Shown here in pieces: positions 53,515 to 62,364 of a DNA stretch of 64,000 nt (the stretch's first letter is position 1; each line of letters opens with the position of its first letter). A program made the translations under genes and the position numbers. The notes under the pieces were generated by a model. It had not been told where the DNA came from. It worked only from the letters and a program-made list of their open reading frames with translations, and searched no databases. The DNA is from JAAZBV01 sp964499695 (lineage in GTDB: Bacteria > Desulfobacterota > DSM-4660 > Desulfatiglandales > HGW-15), in NCBI GenBank assembly GCA_964499695.1, contig CAZCMD010000004.1, positions 7,809 through 71,808 of the forward strand, in the 5' to 3' direction.

Positions 53515-55494
53515 TTACATATTATCCTTCTCCAGCACCTCTCTTACCTTTTGAGACAATTTCTGGAGGTCAAAGGGCTTCTGGATGAATCCCTTACAGC
53601 CCTTCTCAAGGATATGAACCGCTTGACCATTAATGCTGTACCCGCTTGAAAGAAGGACTTTAACTTCAGGATTTATCCCTTTTATTTTTTCAAATACCTC
53701 TCCGCCATTCATGCCGGGCATTATCATATCGACTATGACCATATCGATCTTATCCCTGTTTTCCTGATAAACCTGCAAGGCCTCCATACCGTTTTGAGCG
53801 GTATCAACCACATAACCAAGTCTTTCAAGCATCCTCCTGCCTACATCAATAATCAGTTCTTCATCATCCACAAGCAGTATCCTCTCACTTCCTTTAATGA
53901 TCGATCCGCCTGCAGGCACCTCTTTTATAGCCTCCTTTTCTGAAGCGGGAAAATAGAGCTTGAAAATGGTGCCAACACCCTTTTCACTGTATACATCAAC
54001 AAACCCCCCGTGATTTTTCATAATGCCATACACAGAGGCAAGGCCAAGACCAGTTCCTCTTCCCATCTCTTTTGTAGTAAAAAACGGATCAAAAATCTTT
54101 TCCTGTGTGGCCCTGTCCATTCCTACACCATTATCTGTTATGGAAATTTTCACATATCTGCCCGGCTTGATTTTATATGGTTTCAGAGAAGACTCCACAA
54201 GATTGATATTTTCACTTTCAATATACAGATTGCCTCCTCCTGGCATAGCCTGCCATGCGTTTACAAAGATATTCATGAGGACCTGGTCTACCTGTCCCCG
54301 GTCAACCTCGCTAGTCCACAGGTTGTTGACCAGGCTCTTATGTATGCTTATCTCTTTCTTCATGCGACCAAACATCTCAGCGCTTGAAGAAATCAGCTCA
54401 TTAAGGTTTACAGGTTTTACCTCGTATTTTCCTCCCCTTGCAAACCCGAGCAATTGTTGTGTAAGGGATGTTGCGTTTTTAACATATTCCTCTATGCCCT
54501 TCAGATGCTCATATTCCTGATCATGTGTACTTTTTTCAAGCATCATCAGGGAAGTCCTTCCCTGTATACCCATGAGCAGATTATTAAAATCATGGGCAAT
54601 CCCGCCCGCGAGTGTGCCAAGGGCCTCCATCCTCTGAGCCCTTTCATACTTGATACGGAGATTTTTCTCCTCTTCCTGCGCCTTTTTTCTGCCAGTGATA
54701 TCTATCCATGTACTTAGTGAATACTGAAACTCGCCATCTTTTATGACAGGTGTTGTGGAAAAGATAACCCAGAAGTCTTCTCCGTTTTTATTCTTGAATG
54801 CCCCCTCAAGGTTTTTAACACCTTTAATGGTAGCATCCCTCCAGGCATCGTTTGTAAGTGTTACATCCATCCACGGAAAGGGAAAGGTTGTGCCAAGAAG
54901 CTCTTCCGCATCATACCCGGTAAGTGCTACGAGGGCAGGATTTACATACTCTATATTAAACTCCTTATTGATCACCATTATGGGGCTAGGAGCGTTTTCA
55001 AGGATGGAAAAACTGAATTCCTCACTCTTTTTAAGCGCCCTCTCTGCATCCTTTAGCCTTGTAATATCCGTAACTACATTGTTGAAAAAGGTCTTGTCTT
55101 TAAATTTCTGGTATTTTGTTATCACCAGTATATCCTGGATATCACCACTTTTTGTCTTTACCCTTGATTCATAGCTGGTTGGTTTCCCGGAAATTTCCGG
55201 AGGGACTTCAAGTGGCCCTCCCAGAGCATCACTCACCACCAGGTCCGGTATGCCTAACTTCATAAATTCTTCACGGGTATATCCAAGGCTTTCGTTTGAT
55301 TCTCTGTTGAATTCGGTAAACTTAAGGGTATCAGGATCAACAAGATTTATTGCGACCCCTGCACTATCAAAGATAGTCCTGTAAAATTCATATTTCTCTT
55401 CAAGCCTGGCCTTTTCAGTATAAATCCTTTCCAGCTCCTCCTTCAGCCTTTTTATCTCATCTTCAGTTTTTTTATAGTCTATTTTTTCCTGCAT
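53515..55494 (-). CDS. PAS-PAS hybrid histidine kinase with receiver
   Basis: 659 residues and no membrane segment. A coiled coil (about 1-42), PAS 1 (about 45-150), PAS 2 (about 160-275), HisKA with GTLAGGIAHDFNNLLMGI (phospho-His), HATPase (NAWQAMPGGG, DNGVGMD, GRGTGLGLASVYG) and a C-terminal receiver (ILLVDDEELI, MVIVDMIMPGMNGG, IQKPF) follow in order. It is a cytosolic sensor; the signal is unknown. The free receiver at 28228 is a possible relay partner but is far away. Confidence 0.93.
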   Translation of the reverse strand: MQEKIDYKKTEDEIKRLKEELERIYTEKARLEEKYEFYRTIFDSAGVAINLVDPDTLKFTEFNRESNESLGYTREEFMKLGIPDLVVSDALGGPLEVPPEISGKPTSYESRVKTKSGDIQDILVITKYQKFKDKTFFNNVVTDITRLKDAERALKKSEEFSFSILENAPSPIMVINKEFNIEYVNPALVALTGYDAEELLGTTFPFPWMDVTLTNDAWRDATIKGVKNLEGAFKNKNGEDFWVIFSTTPVIKDGEFQYSLSTWIDITGRKKAQEEEKNLRIKYERAQRMEALGTLAGGIAHDFNNLLMGIQGRTSLMMLEKSTHDQEYEHLKGIEEYVKNATSLTQQLLGFARGGKYEVKPVNLNELISSSAEMFGRMKKEISIHKSLVNNLWTSEVDRGQVDQVLMNIFVNAWQAMPGGGNLYIESENINLVESSLKPYKIKPGRYVKISITDNGVGMDRATQEKIFDPFFTTKEMGRGTGLGLASVYGIMKNHGGFVDVYSEKGVGTIFKLYFPASEKEAIKEVPAGGSIIKGSERILLVDDEELIIDVGRRMLERLGYVVDTAQNGMEALQVYQENRDKIDMVIVDMIMPGMNGGEVFEKIKGINPEVKVLLSSGYSINGQAVHILEKGCKGFIQKPFDLQKLSQKVREVLEKDNM

Positions 55495-55768
55495 GTGCCT
55501 CCTCCAATAAATAATGAGTCATATGGACATAGGATTAGAGATTGTGATTTTGCATAGGAGCTTTTTCCTCCCGACAATGGCAAAGGGGTTGAAATTCATT
55601 GTGCATGAAATAATACAATCACCTGTATTTAGGCTATTTTTATAAAAATATCAAGTATGGTGAAAATAGAAATGATTAGCTGGATAAGGCAAGGCTTTCT
55701 AAGGGAATATTTCATAATGTAATAATTTTACCTTTGAAATACTCCCTTCATTAACAATCAATTCCTGA

Positions 55769-56311
55769 TTAAAAAATAAATAGATTAACTCCTATACCAA
55801 AGTATAATGTTTTTTCATCCATATCATATTCTATAAAATCTGATTTGTAATCCATCCATGAATAACTTACAGTTGGTTCTATTGAGACATTTCTGGAAAT
55901 AAAAAGGTCTAGACCTAATCTAATTGTATATTCACTAGAAGTTATTTTTGTTGTGAATATTGAGGACCCAAACTTATTTCTTAAATATGAATAACCAGCC
56001 TCAATAAAAGGATTAACTTTTTCATAAGGCAGATAAAATCTTATATTCGGTCCTATACCATATCTTTTAGAATCTGAGTCACCCGATGTTTTTCCATATC
56101 CTAAGGACCCACCTACAGCAACATTATCAAAAATAAAATAACGCACAGAAGGATAAAATGAAAAAGTATTATTTTCCGTCCCATAATCACTGTCCACATT
56201 GCTGTAACTGATAGAACCACCAAGGCTGTATACGCCCTTATCTGTTGGTGATTCAGCAAACACGTTTGTTGTAATCAATAATAACCCTGCCAATAAACAC
56301 ATTTTCATCAT
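55769..56311 (-). CDS. Small outer-membrane beta-barrel protein
   Basis: 180 residues with a signal peptide ending VFAES and alternating-pattern strands (YSLGGSISYSNVDSDYG, NTFSFYPSVRYFIFDNVAVGG, YTIRLGLDLFISRNVSIEP). It ends in Phe (NLFIF), as expected for an eight-stranded OmpX/OmpW-type barrel. AAAGGAGAAAAGG precedes the ATG. The gene is more AT-rich than its neighbours. Its role is unknown. Confidence 0.75.
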   Translation of the reverse strand: MMKMCLLAGLLLITTNVFAESPTDKGVYSLGGSISYSNVDSDYGTENNTFSFYPSVRYFIFDNVAVGGSLGYGKTSGDSDSKRYGIGPNIRFYLPYEKVNPFIEAGYSYLRNKFGSSIFTTKITSSEYTIRLGLDLFISRNVSIEPTVSYSWMDYKSDFIEYDMDEKTLYFGIGVNLFIF

Positions 56312-56481
56312 AGCCTTTTCTCCTTTAATATATGTGAATTAAATTTACAGCTATCAATCGGACGCTGCATGCTTCTGCCATTATTTTTATCTGATCCTTT
56401 AACCAGGTAATTCTTTTTAACAATTTGAACAGGATGTTTCAAAGTGCTCCCTGGTAGTTTAACTCTACTCAGGTTGAAGAA

Positions 56482-56862
56482 TCATTGGAGTTTTGTATTT
56501 TTTTCTTTTGGTTTAGTTCCAGGTTGGATAAAACCAAACTGCGGCATCTTATCCCAGGTAATTTCTTTTTTTGTATAAGGGTCAATAACCCTTAATTCAG
56601 GGTGTACACTGGGATCAAATGCATTCTTTGCTATTATTCCAGGATCAATGGTATCAGAAGGGCAATCAGGCCCGATAATCATCATGGAATATCTTTCATT
56701 TATCCGGGGGAAATTTTGCTTCTTTCGCATTTTTTCCCATGTCATTTTATTCGAAGCTATTCCCTGTTCTTCTATCTTGTTTTCATTGGACACCACAAAA
56801 TCTGGCAATATTAAGACAATAAATATGGGAATTAAAAAACAGGTTTTCAGATTTACTGTCAT
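56482..56862 (-). CDS. Small secreted protein of unknown function
   Basis: 126 residues with a signal peptide (about 1-26, DFVVSNE). The mature part repeats a Trp-x-Lys-Met theme, MTWEKMRKKQNFP and ITWDKMPQFGFIQP, and is rich in Pro, Asp and Lys. There is no family I recognise. The start has GGAG upstream. Confidence 0.55.
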   Translation of the reverse strand: MTVNLKTCFLIPIFIVLILPDFVVSNENKIEEQGIASNKMTWEKMRKKQNFPRINERYSMMIIGPDCPSDTIDPGIIAKNAFDPSVHPELRVIDPYTKKEITWDKMPQFGFIQPGTKPKEKNTKLQ

Positions 56863-56893
56863 GTTATTCTCCTTATTTTTATATTTTTAGCCT

Positions 56894-57006
56894 GTAGAGA
56901 CGGGTTTTTATCTGGGAGAAGCTTTTTAACCTCCATAGCTTTAGCGGAGGAGGTTAGCGAAGACTGACAAAACCAGTCTCTACATTATACAAACCCGTCT
57001 CTGCAG
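56894..57006. repeat. REP cluster, GTAGAGAC family
   Basis: GTAGAGACGGGTTTTTA at the left is matched by inverted copies AAAACCAGTCTCTAC and AAACCCGTCTCTGCAG at the right, with an AACCTCC/GGAGGAGGTT hairpin between. It lies just after the VIT/VWA gene and may end that operon. Confidence 0.7.
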
Positions 57007-57012
57007 GTAATC

Positions 57013-59268
57013 CTAATTCGCGACTGTTGTTCCATATTTAACGCCATCAGGGACAGGCACAGGTACATCAACCGTGTATCCATGATCGCCTTCTGTACGC
57101 TCAAGGCTGTCTACTGCCAGAAAGGCGGTATACTGCGAGATAAGGTTATAATTTACAGAGGCAGCTATTATCTCCTTTTTAAGTCTATCACTCGGGTTGT
57201 AGGTCTCTCTGTTTGAAAGCTCAGCTATTTTATTTCTTGCCCATACGCTTTGTATTCCGGGATGTTTGGCTTCACTGTTATTTGGATCAATCGTTACATC
57301 AAAATAGGATTCATTCTTGCCCACCTGTCCGTTAATCCTTATCCTGCCTGTCAAAGCATTTTTCAACCTTCCGGTTATCATTATGGGGCGGCCTACAAAC
57401 AGATCAGGTATACTTTTGGGATACAGGTCTTCAACCTCAATGTTTCCCCAGTCTATCTTGATATTTGCCATAGCTGGCCGTGTTGCTACTTCATAAAAAC
57501 GGTCAACAGCCTCTCCTGCTGACTCATTGAGACCTACATAGGCAACCGCGCCTCTCCCCATAGTTGCCATGTGTTCAAGCAGATACCTGTTTACAGATGA
57601 TCCCACACCAAAACTGAATATCCTTGATTCACCGAGCCTTTCATGGATGGCTGCAAGTATCTCATCTTCATTACCTATATAACCGTCTGTCATAAATGAA
57701 ACGATACGTAACCTGTTTTTGTCATGTGGAAAGTCAAGGGCTGCCTTAATACCTTCAATCATCACGGTGCCGCCCTCACTGTAAAGCGAATCAAGATACT
57801 GAAGCCCTTTTTTTACATTCTCAGGAGTTGCTTTAATAGGGTTTGGACCAAGTGATGATGCATTTGATGAGAATTGTATTATCTGGAATGTATCGTTCTT
57901 ATCAAGGTTTTTAAGCGCCCTTGTTACAGCCTCTTTGGCCTTTGAAATGGGTTTTCCATCCATACTGCCTGAACAATCAAGAACAAAAACCATCTCACGG
58001 GGTATCCTTGGCAGATTCTTTAGATCCTCAGGTGGCTGCAAAAGAAGAGAAAAATAATTTCCTTTATCTCCCTTGTGAACCATCATGGCTGTCTTTACTT
58101 CACTACCGGAAGTTTTATATCTCAGCACAAAATCTTTATTGGGCACCCTGTCATTAGGGCTCAATGTAACAATAGCATGTGTAGTGTTATTTTTATTTAC
58201 TTTTATGACATGGGAATTACTGTATACCTTTTCAATACTCACGCCCGCATCTATATCAACATTAATGGATATATCATGAGCTGAAGACTCATCAGGTTTC
58301 AGGTAATGGACATCTGTCTGCTGTCCTGAATTGGCATGTGCTCCTGTACCAACAGCACCTATACCGGTACTGCTTCCGGGTGGATTGAAACGCGGTCCAA
58401 CGACTGTCGGGAATGCGAATTCATATTCTCCATTTTCATACTTTAATGGGTTGAAGAAGGTAATACTTATATCTATTTTTTTGTCTGGCTCTATATTTGC
58501 CACACTCTGTTTAAAAATATTCGGGCGTTCCTGTGTTAAAAGGGATGCCCTGTACCCCTGCGATTTTGCTTCCTGGTATATCCTTTGTGCCTCCTCCTTT
58601 TCACGAATTAGACCTCTGATCTTGCGATCACCAATTATCATAACAAAATCGGTTACAGCCGCATTATGGGGTAATGGAAACACATAAACAGCCTCAATCC
58701 TCTTACTGTAGGGGTTATGGTATTTCTGAAGCACATTCACGGTGGCTATATAACCTGCGATATGAGCATCTACAGTGGTGTGTTCAAGAGGTAGAATCAC
58801 CTCTTTTTCTCCAGGAAGTGAACAAACTAGCTTCGGAGATCCTGTCTTGTCCTCTTCTCCTGTGACAGCAGGATTCTTTTCAATTATCCAGAGTTCAGAG
58901 CCAAGAGCTTCATCTTTAAAAGATGATTCTGAATCCTGTCTGTATTGTCCTTCTTCTAAGGTAAATTCATTTTCTTTGGCTAATTTTTCCACTTCAAATC
59001 TTTCTACAGATACCCGACGTGCACCGTATTCAACTTCTCCAGATACTCGCGCCCTGTCAGCTGCTGCACTATCATACATTTCAGCCTTATTTTTCATCTC
59101 ATAGTCACTATCATCTTTCGCTGAAGAAGATTTAGAGGCTATAGTTACTTCAATCTTCTTTTCATTACCAGGCGTAACAGCAATTTTTTGCACGCATCCT
59201 GAAGGAATTTGTAGATATATAAAACAAAATATGGTGACAAAAATAAGTCCCAGGCATTTCCGTTTCAT
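57013..59268 (-). CDS. VIT and von Willebrand A domain lipoprotein
   Basis: 751 residues with a lipoprotein signal (IPSGC, Cys24 or 25). A low-complexity stretch (30-125) is followed by a VIT domain (about 150-280: GYIATVNVLQKYHNPY, EAVYVFPLPHNAAVTDFVM, REKEEAQRIYQEAKSQGYRASLL). A VWA domain (about 415-590) has the MIDAS motif VFVLDCSGSM and the later SFMTDGYIGNED. The remainder is beta-rich. It is related to the inter-alpha-trypsin-inhibitor-like bacterial proteins but lacks a sortase signal. It is the last gene of the sigma/dockerin/cohesin operon, 24 bases after the cohesin-like gene. Confidence 0.9.
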   Translation of the reverse strand: MKRKCLGLIFVTIFCFIYLQIPSGCVQKIAVTPGNEKKIEVTIASKSSSAKDDSDYEMKNKAEMYDSAAADRARVSGEVEYGARRVSVERFEVEKLAKENEFTLEEGQYRQDSESSFKDEALGSELWIIEKNPAVTGEEDKTGSPKLVCSLPGEKEVILPLEHTTVDAHIAGYIATVNVLQKYHNPYSKRIEAVYVFPLPHNAAVTDFVMIIGDRKIRGLIREKEEAQRIYQEAKSQGYRASLLTQERPNIFKQSVANIEPDKKIDISITFFNPLKYENGEYEFAFPTVVGPRFNPPGSSTGIGAVGTGAHANSGQQTDVHYLKPDESSAHDISINVDIDAGVSIEKVYSNSHVIKVNKNNTTHAIVTLSPNDRVPNKDFVLRYKTSGSEVKTAMMVHKGDKGNYFSLLLQPPEDLKNLPRIPREMVFVLDCSGSMDGKPISKAKEAVTRALKNLDKNDTFQIIQFSSNASSLGPNPIKATPENVKKGLQYLDSLYSEGGTVMIEGIKAALDFPHDKNRLRIVSFMTDGYIGNEDEILAAIHERLGESRIFSFGVGSSVNRYLLEHMATMGRGAVAYVGLNESAGEAVDRFYEVATRPAMANIKIDWGNIEVEDLYPKSIPDLFVGRPIMITGRLKNALTGRIRINGQVGKNESYFDVTIDPNNSEAKHPGIQSVWARNKIAELSNRETYNPSDRLKKEIIAASVNYNLISQYTAFLAVDSLERTEGDHGYTVDVPVPVPDGVKYGTTVAN

Positions 59269-59292
59269 AATGATCCTCCTGATATTGTAATG

Positions 59293-59766
59293 TTATTTTC
59301 TGTTCTCAAAACTCTGCCTGTTATTAAAATCAATTTTTATCGTGACCGGGATTCTCTTTCCCCCGGGCTTTGCCGCTGCCATTGGTTCAGTTTTAAGCTC
59401 AAAGGGAGGGCATCCTGTTGTCTGGAGATGAAGTCTTGCAACCCTTGTACTTCCCCTTTTTGCCTGCGTATCATCACTTACAAAGGCTGCTATAATGATA
59501 TGCCCGCCTTCAAGACCGGCTTGGTCATAAAATGGGGGTTTATTAAAACCATCTATCCCGCCCTCAAAACCTACAATCTTTATTTTATCTTTGTTATACT
59601 TTATATCGATCTGGTAGGCAGCAAGCGCATCTTTATCACTGTCAACATACACCTCAGCAGTACTGAAATTTACTTTTTCTTTACAATCTTCATCTACGCT
59701 TCCTGCGAATGCAGAAGCAGAAATAATAAAAATAAATGATACTATGAGTAAAAATATTCTCATCAT
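59293..59766 (-). CDS. Secreted cohesin-like domain protein
   Basis: 157 residues with a signal peptide ending SAFAG. The mature part has the cohesin/CBM-type pattern: AEVYVDSDKDALAAYQIDI KYNKDKIKIVGFEGG (first strands), then IIIAAFVSDDTQAKRG and TRVARLHLQTTG. Two Cys could form a disulfide. Cohesins bind dockerins, and the gene directly upstream, overlapping by ATGA, encodes a dockerin-like module. The fold call is by eye and needs a profile search. Confidence 0.65.
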   Translation of the reverse strand: MMRIFLLIVSFIFIISASAFAGSVDEDCKEKVNFSTAEVYVDSDKDALAAYQIDIKYNKDKIKIVGFEGGIDGFNKPPFYDQAGLEGGHIIIAAFVSDDTQAKRGSTRVARLHLQTTGCPPFELKTEPMAAAKPGGKRIPVTIKIDFNNRQSFENRK

Positions 59767-60509
59767 ACCTCACTCCTTTTCAGGGATACTGCCATGTATG
59801 CTATATCATCTATGTCCTCATTATTTATCAATCCATCACTGTTCATATCCAGTTGTTTCGATGTGACAGTTCCATTTGATAGCTTTTGATTCAATAAATA
59901 AGCATCAATGATGTCTATCCTGCCGTTTCCATCAATGTCTTTTGCTGATGAAGCAGACATGGATTCAAGATTTTCTTTTATAGAATTGCTGACATGGGTT
60001 TCTGCACTGACCATCTTCAGGCCAGGTTTATCATGCTTTATTTCACCACCTGTCGGCTTTATTCCGGCAGGCTGATTATTGTTAACTGCAAAATATTTTT
60101 TTCCATCATTTTCATTGGATGACCCTGCCGGTACAGTTGAAATATGTTTGCTGAGGATTTTTTCTGAAGGTTTGTCGTTTTGATAGAGAAGATTGAATGA
60201 CACTATACATACCAGAACTCCCATAACAGCGGCTGTAGCCCATTTATAACGCGGGAATAAATGGACAACTTTACGATCTCTCCTGATCTCCCGGCTCTTC
60301 TCTTTAATATGCCCCAGTATAAAATTATCCACTGTCTCTGATATCTCATCCGGATCAGGCCTTGCTGCCTTGAACAACCCTGCTATATTTTTCAGATCAT
60401 TAACAGCCTGGTCATCCGATGGTAATGAAGAACCATTTCCCTCCCCGGTCCTCTTAGCTTCGAGATCAGCAAGAAATATATCTTCATTATTGTTCTTTTC
60501 ATCTGTCAT
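59763..60509 (-). CDS. Membrane anti-sigma candidate with periplasmic dockerin-like domain
   Basis: 248 residues. The cytoplasmic N-terminus (1-85) has a DNFILGHIKEKSREIRR helix region; one membrane helix spans 91-108 (ATAAVMGVLVCIVSFNLL). A flexible periplasmic linker precedes two EF-hand-like dockerin repeats, DIDGNGRIDIIDAYLLNQKL (191-210) and DMNSDGLINNEDIDDIAYMA (221-240). The position directly after an ECF sigma gene and the topology fit an anti-sigma factor, although no classical zinc anti-sigma motif is seen. The dockerin pair would bind calcium and a cohesin partner, possibly the next gene product. Confidence 0.75.
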   Translation of the reverse strand: MTDEKNNNEDIFLADLEAKRTGEGNGSSLPSDDQAVNDLKNIAGLFKAARPDPDEISETVDNFILGHIKEKSREIRRDRKVVHLFPRYKWATAAVMGVLVCIVSFNLLYQNDKPSEKILSKHISTVPAGSSNENDGKKYFAVNNNQPAGIKPTGGEIKHDKPGLKMVSAETHVSNSIKENLESMSASSAKDIDGNGRIDIIDAYLLNQKLSNGTVTSKQLDMNSDGLINNEDIDDIAYMAVSLKRSEV

Positions 60510-60633
60510 TTTTTTACCCTTTGAATGGTTAAGCGCATGAAACCCTAAAAAGGTTCCAAAATAAATTTATTTATATCGATTTACCAAGGAAATTTTCCTT
60601 CCCTCGTGGGAGGGATTAAGGGAGGGGAAATAT

Positions 60634-61170
60634 TTATGTTTTAAATTCCTTCTTAACTTTTTCCCTTAACCGCGCTAACAGCCTGTTTAAACGGGACTTT
60701 ACTGTTCCTACCGGGACCTTGAATGCCTCAGAAATCTCACTAAGCTGCAATTCATCATAAAACCTGAGGAACACAAGTTCCTTATCTTCTCTTGAGAACC
60801 CCTCCAAATATTCCGAGAGATCCCTGAGCCCGGCATCCCGGTCAATCGTTTCATCCGGGACGCTTTGGGCATAGGATTCATCAAGGGGAACAACCTTTCG
60901 TTTTTTTCGGATTTGGCTGATAGCTGTGTTTTTTACTACAGGATATAAAAAAGTTTTAAGGGCGCTTCGTAACTCAAACCCCGGAAATTTATTAAAGAAG
61001 TATATAAACACCTCCTGTAATACATCTAAGGCATCCTCTTTATCTCCGCACAGCCTGATTGCAAGCCCGTAGACCCAGTCCCTGTACCGGTAATAAAGGG
61101 TGTTCATGGCAGATTCTTCACCTTTGTTGGCGAGTTTAATGAGTTCAATATCAGAAAGGTTTTTGTCCAT
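60634..61170 (-). CDS. ECF-type RNA polymerase sigma factor
   Basis: 178 residues. Region 2 has DWVYGLAIRLCGDKEDALDVLQEVFIYFF and region 4 has LSEISEAFKVPVGTVKSRLNRLLARLRE. Length is normal for ECF sigma factors. AAGG lies 6 bases before the ATG, and a GTAGAGAC REP ends 10 bases upstream of the start. It heads the operon with the dockerin anti-sigma, cohesin-like and VIT/VWA genes; a 124-base gap with a small CCCTCC/GAGGG hairpin separates it from the next gene. Confidence 0.93.
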   Translation of the reverse strand: MDKNLSDIELIKLANKGEESAMNTLYYRYRDWVYGLAIRLCGDKEDALDVLQEVFIYFFNKFPGFELRSALKTFLYPVVKNTAISQIRKKRKVVPLDESYAQSVPDETIDRDAGLRDLSEYLEGFSREDKELVFLRFYDELQLSEISEAFKVPVGTVKSRLNRLLARLREKVKKEFKT

Positions 61171-61180
61171 TATTGCCTTG

Positions 61181-61210
61181 GTAGAGACGGGTTTTAAACC
61201 CGTCTTTACG
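61181..61210. repeat. REP hairpin, GTAGAGAC family, upstream of the sigma gene
   Basis: GTAGAGACGGGTTTTAAACCCGTCTTTAC, one mismatch from perfect. It is next to the Shine-Dalgarno of the ECF sigma gene, where it could affect its translation. Confidence 0.85.
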
Positions 61211-61226
61211 AATTGCCAATATATCT

Positions 61227-61760
61227 CTACGGCATATAATTTTCATCTTCTTCCCATTTTGCGGTATTGTTCTGTATATATTCGCGAATCATGAGTAATT
61301 CATTTTCATCACGGATAATATGATCATAAAAGCGTGATTGCCATAATGAGATTCCTGATGTTCCACGAATTTTATTGATGCGTCGTGCTGAAAATGTTTT
61401 TAATGCCCTTATATGCTCCGATAATTTTTGTGATTTGATATATGGTGATGTTATGACCCTACCTGTAGAGACAGGTTTAAAACCTGTCTCTACGGTATTG
61501 TTATCAGAACAGATTATAATAATTCCATGAACATGATTGGGCATAATGACAAATTCATCCAATTTTATTCTTTCATAATGATGTGTTAATTCGTCCCAGC
61601 AATGTTGAACAATCCTGCCAAATTCGTTCATCACCATTTTCCCATCGATAATTTCACCGAACAGACATTCTCTGTTTCTGGTACATATCGTAAAAAAATA
61701 ATACCCCGGTGATGAATAATCCCATCCCTCTAAACGTGTCGATTCAACACGATATTTATT
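61227..61760 (-). pseudogene. RAYT transposase without start codon, carrying an in-frame REP
   Basis: Homology to REP-associated tyrosine transposases runs through YRVESTRLEGWDYSSPGYYF and ICTRNRECLFGEI, the HUH pair in MPNHVHGIIII and SLWQSRFYDHIIRDE. A TAA stands at 61763-61761, and no ATG, GTG or TTG occurs in frame before 61637, well inside the conserved N-terminus. A product starting at 61637 would be 136 residues and lack the first conserved strand. VETGFKPVSTG in the middle is the translation of a REP hairpin at 61465-61493. I call it a 5'-truncated remnant. Confidence 0.8.
61465..61493. repeat. REP hairpin inside the broken RAYT gene
   Basis: GTAGAGACAGGTTT with its exact complement around one base. 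It is in frame in the transposase reading frame and in the same family as 61181 and 61890. Confidence 0.9.
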
Positions 61761-61792
61761 TTATACAGGGTCATGCATCCTCACCATCACCG

Positions 61793-61918
61793 GTAGAGAC
61801 AGGGTCTTATCACGCCATATCCAGAGGACGATTGCGGATAAAACCCGAAATTTATCTCAATCAATTGTCACATATCCTTACCATCATCCGTAGAGACGGG
61901 TTTAAAACCCGTCTCTAC
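61793..61918. repeat. REP copies and short direct repeat upstream of the broken RAYT
   Basis: A half-unit GTAGAGACAGGGTC at 61793 and a full hairpin at 61890-61918 (GTAGAGACGGGTTT and complement). Each is preceded by a similar CCTNACCATCA sequence, giving a direct repeat about 97 bases apart. The full unit also encodes the C-terminus of the next gene. Confidence 0.8.
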
Positions 61919-62354
61919 AACCTTTGTAAGGAGGATTTCTTGAAAAATATTTCTTCAGTTTCACTTCTACCTGTCTCTTTTCTTCTGAAGTCAATTCTTT
62001 ATATTTCCGGTCATAATCCCAGCCATAACCCCACCTGTACCAGTTGTAAAAATATGGACTTCCGCCTAACCGCACCCCTTGAAAGATGAGGTTCGCCAGG
62101 TTCTCATCCCCTGTCTTTTCCCTTACACAATCATGAAGGGTTTCATCTGCCTTTAGACGTTCATTCTCTGTACCCCCCTGCCAGTAGATAACATCATGTT
62201 CAAAACAACATTCACACCAGTCTGATTTATCGATGGGTGAATTGTCCGGGAAAAGTGTGCATCCATCGCTTTCAAAGTTCTTAAGCTTTTGCACCTCATT
62301 GTTGCAGCCCGGTATGATCAGAACCAATATTAGTATCATGATGAGGCGTAACAT
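61902..62354 (-). CDS. Phospholipase A2-like lipoprotein
   Basis: 150 residues with lipobox IPGC (Cys17). DGCTLFPDNSPIDKSDWCEC followed by CFEHDVIYWQGG resembles the CCxxHD calcium/catalytic motif of secreted phospholipase A2 folds, with several Cys for disulfides. The last residues, CRDGF, and the stop codon are supplied by a REP hairpin (61890-61918), so the natural C-terminus may have been replaced. Enzyme activity is not certain. Confidence 0.65.
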   Translation of the reverse strand: MLRLIMILILVLIIPGCNNEVQKLKNFESDGCTLFPDNSPIDKSDWCECCFEHDVIYWQGGTENERLKADETLHDCVREKTGDENLANLIFQGVRLGGSPYFYNWYRWGYGWDYDRKYKELTSEEKRQVEVKLKKYFSRNPPYKGCRDGF

Positions 62355-62364
62355 TTCTTCTTCT

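Noticed and set aside
54023..54520. 165-codon plus-strand frame inside the PAS kinase gene
   Set aside because: It is antisense to intact HisKA/HATPase coding sequence; composition is that of a shadow frame.
55577..55595. Possible sigma-54 promoter near TGGCAAAGGGGTTGA
   Set aside because: The -12 element reads GA instead of GC and no gene starts at a fitting distance downstream.
61181..61918. CRISPR array
   Set aside because: The repeats are few, irregularly spaced, self-complementary hairpins in a transposase setting, with no cas genes.
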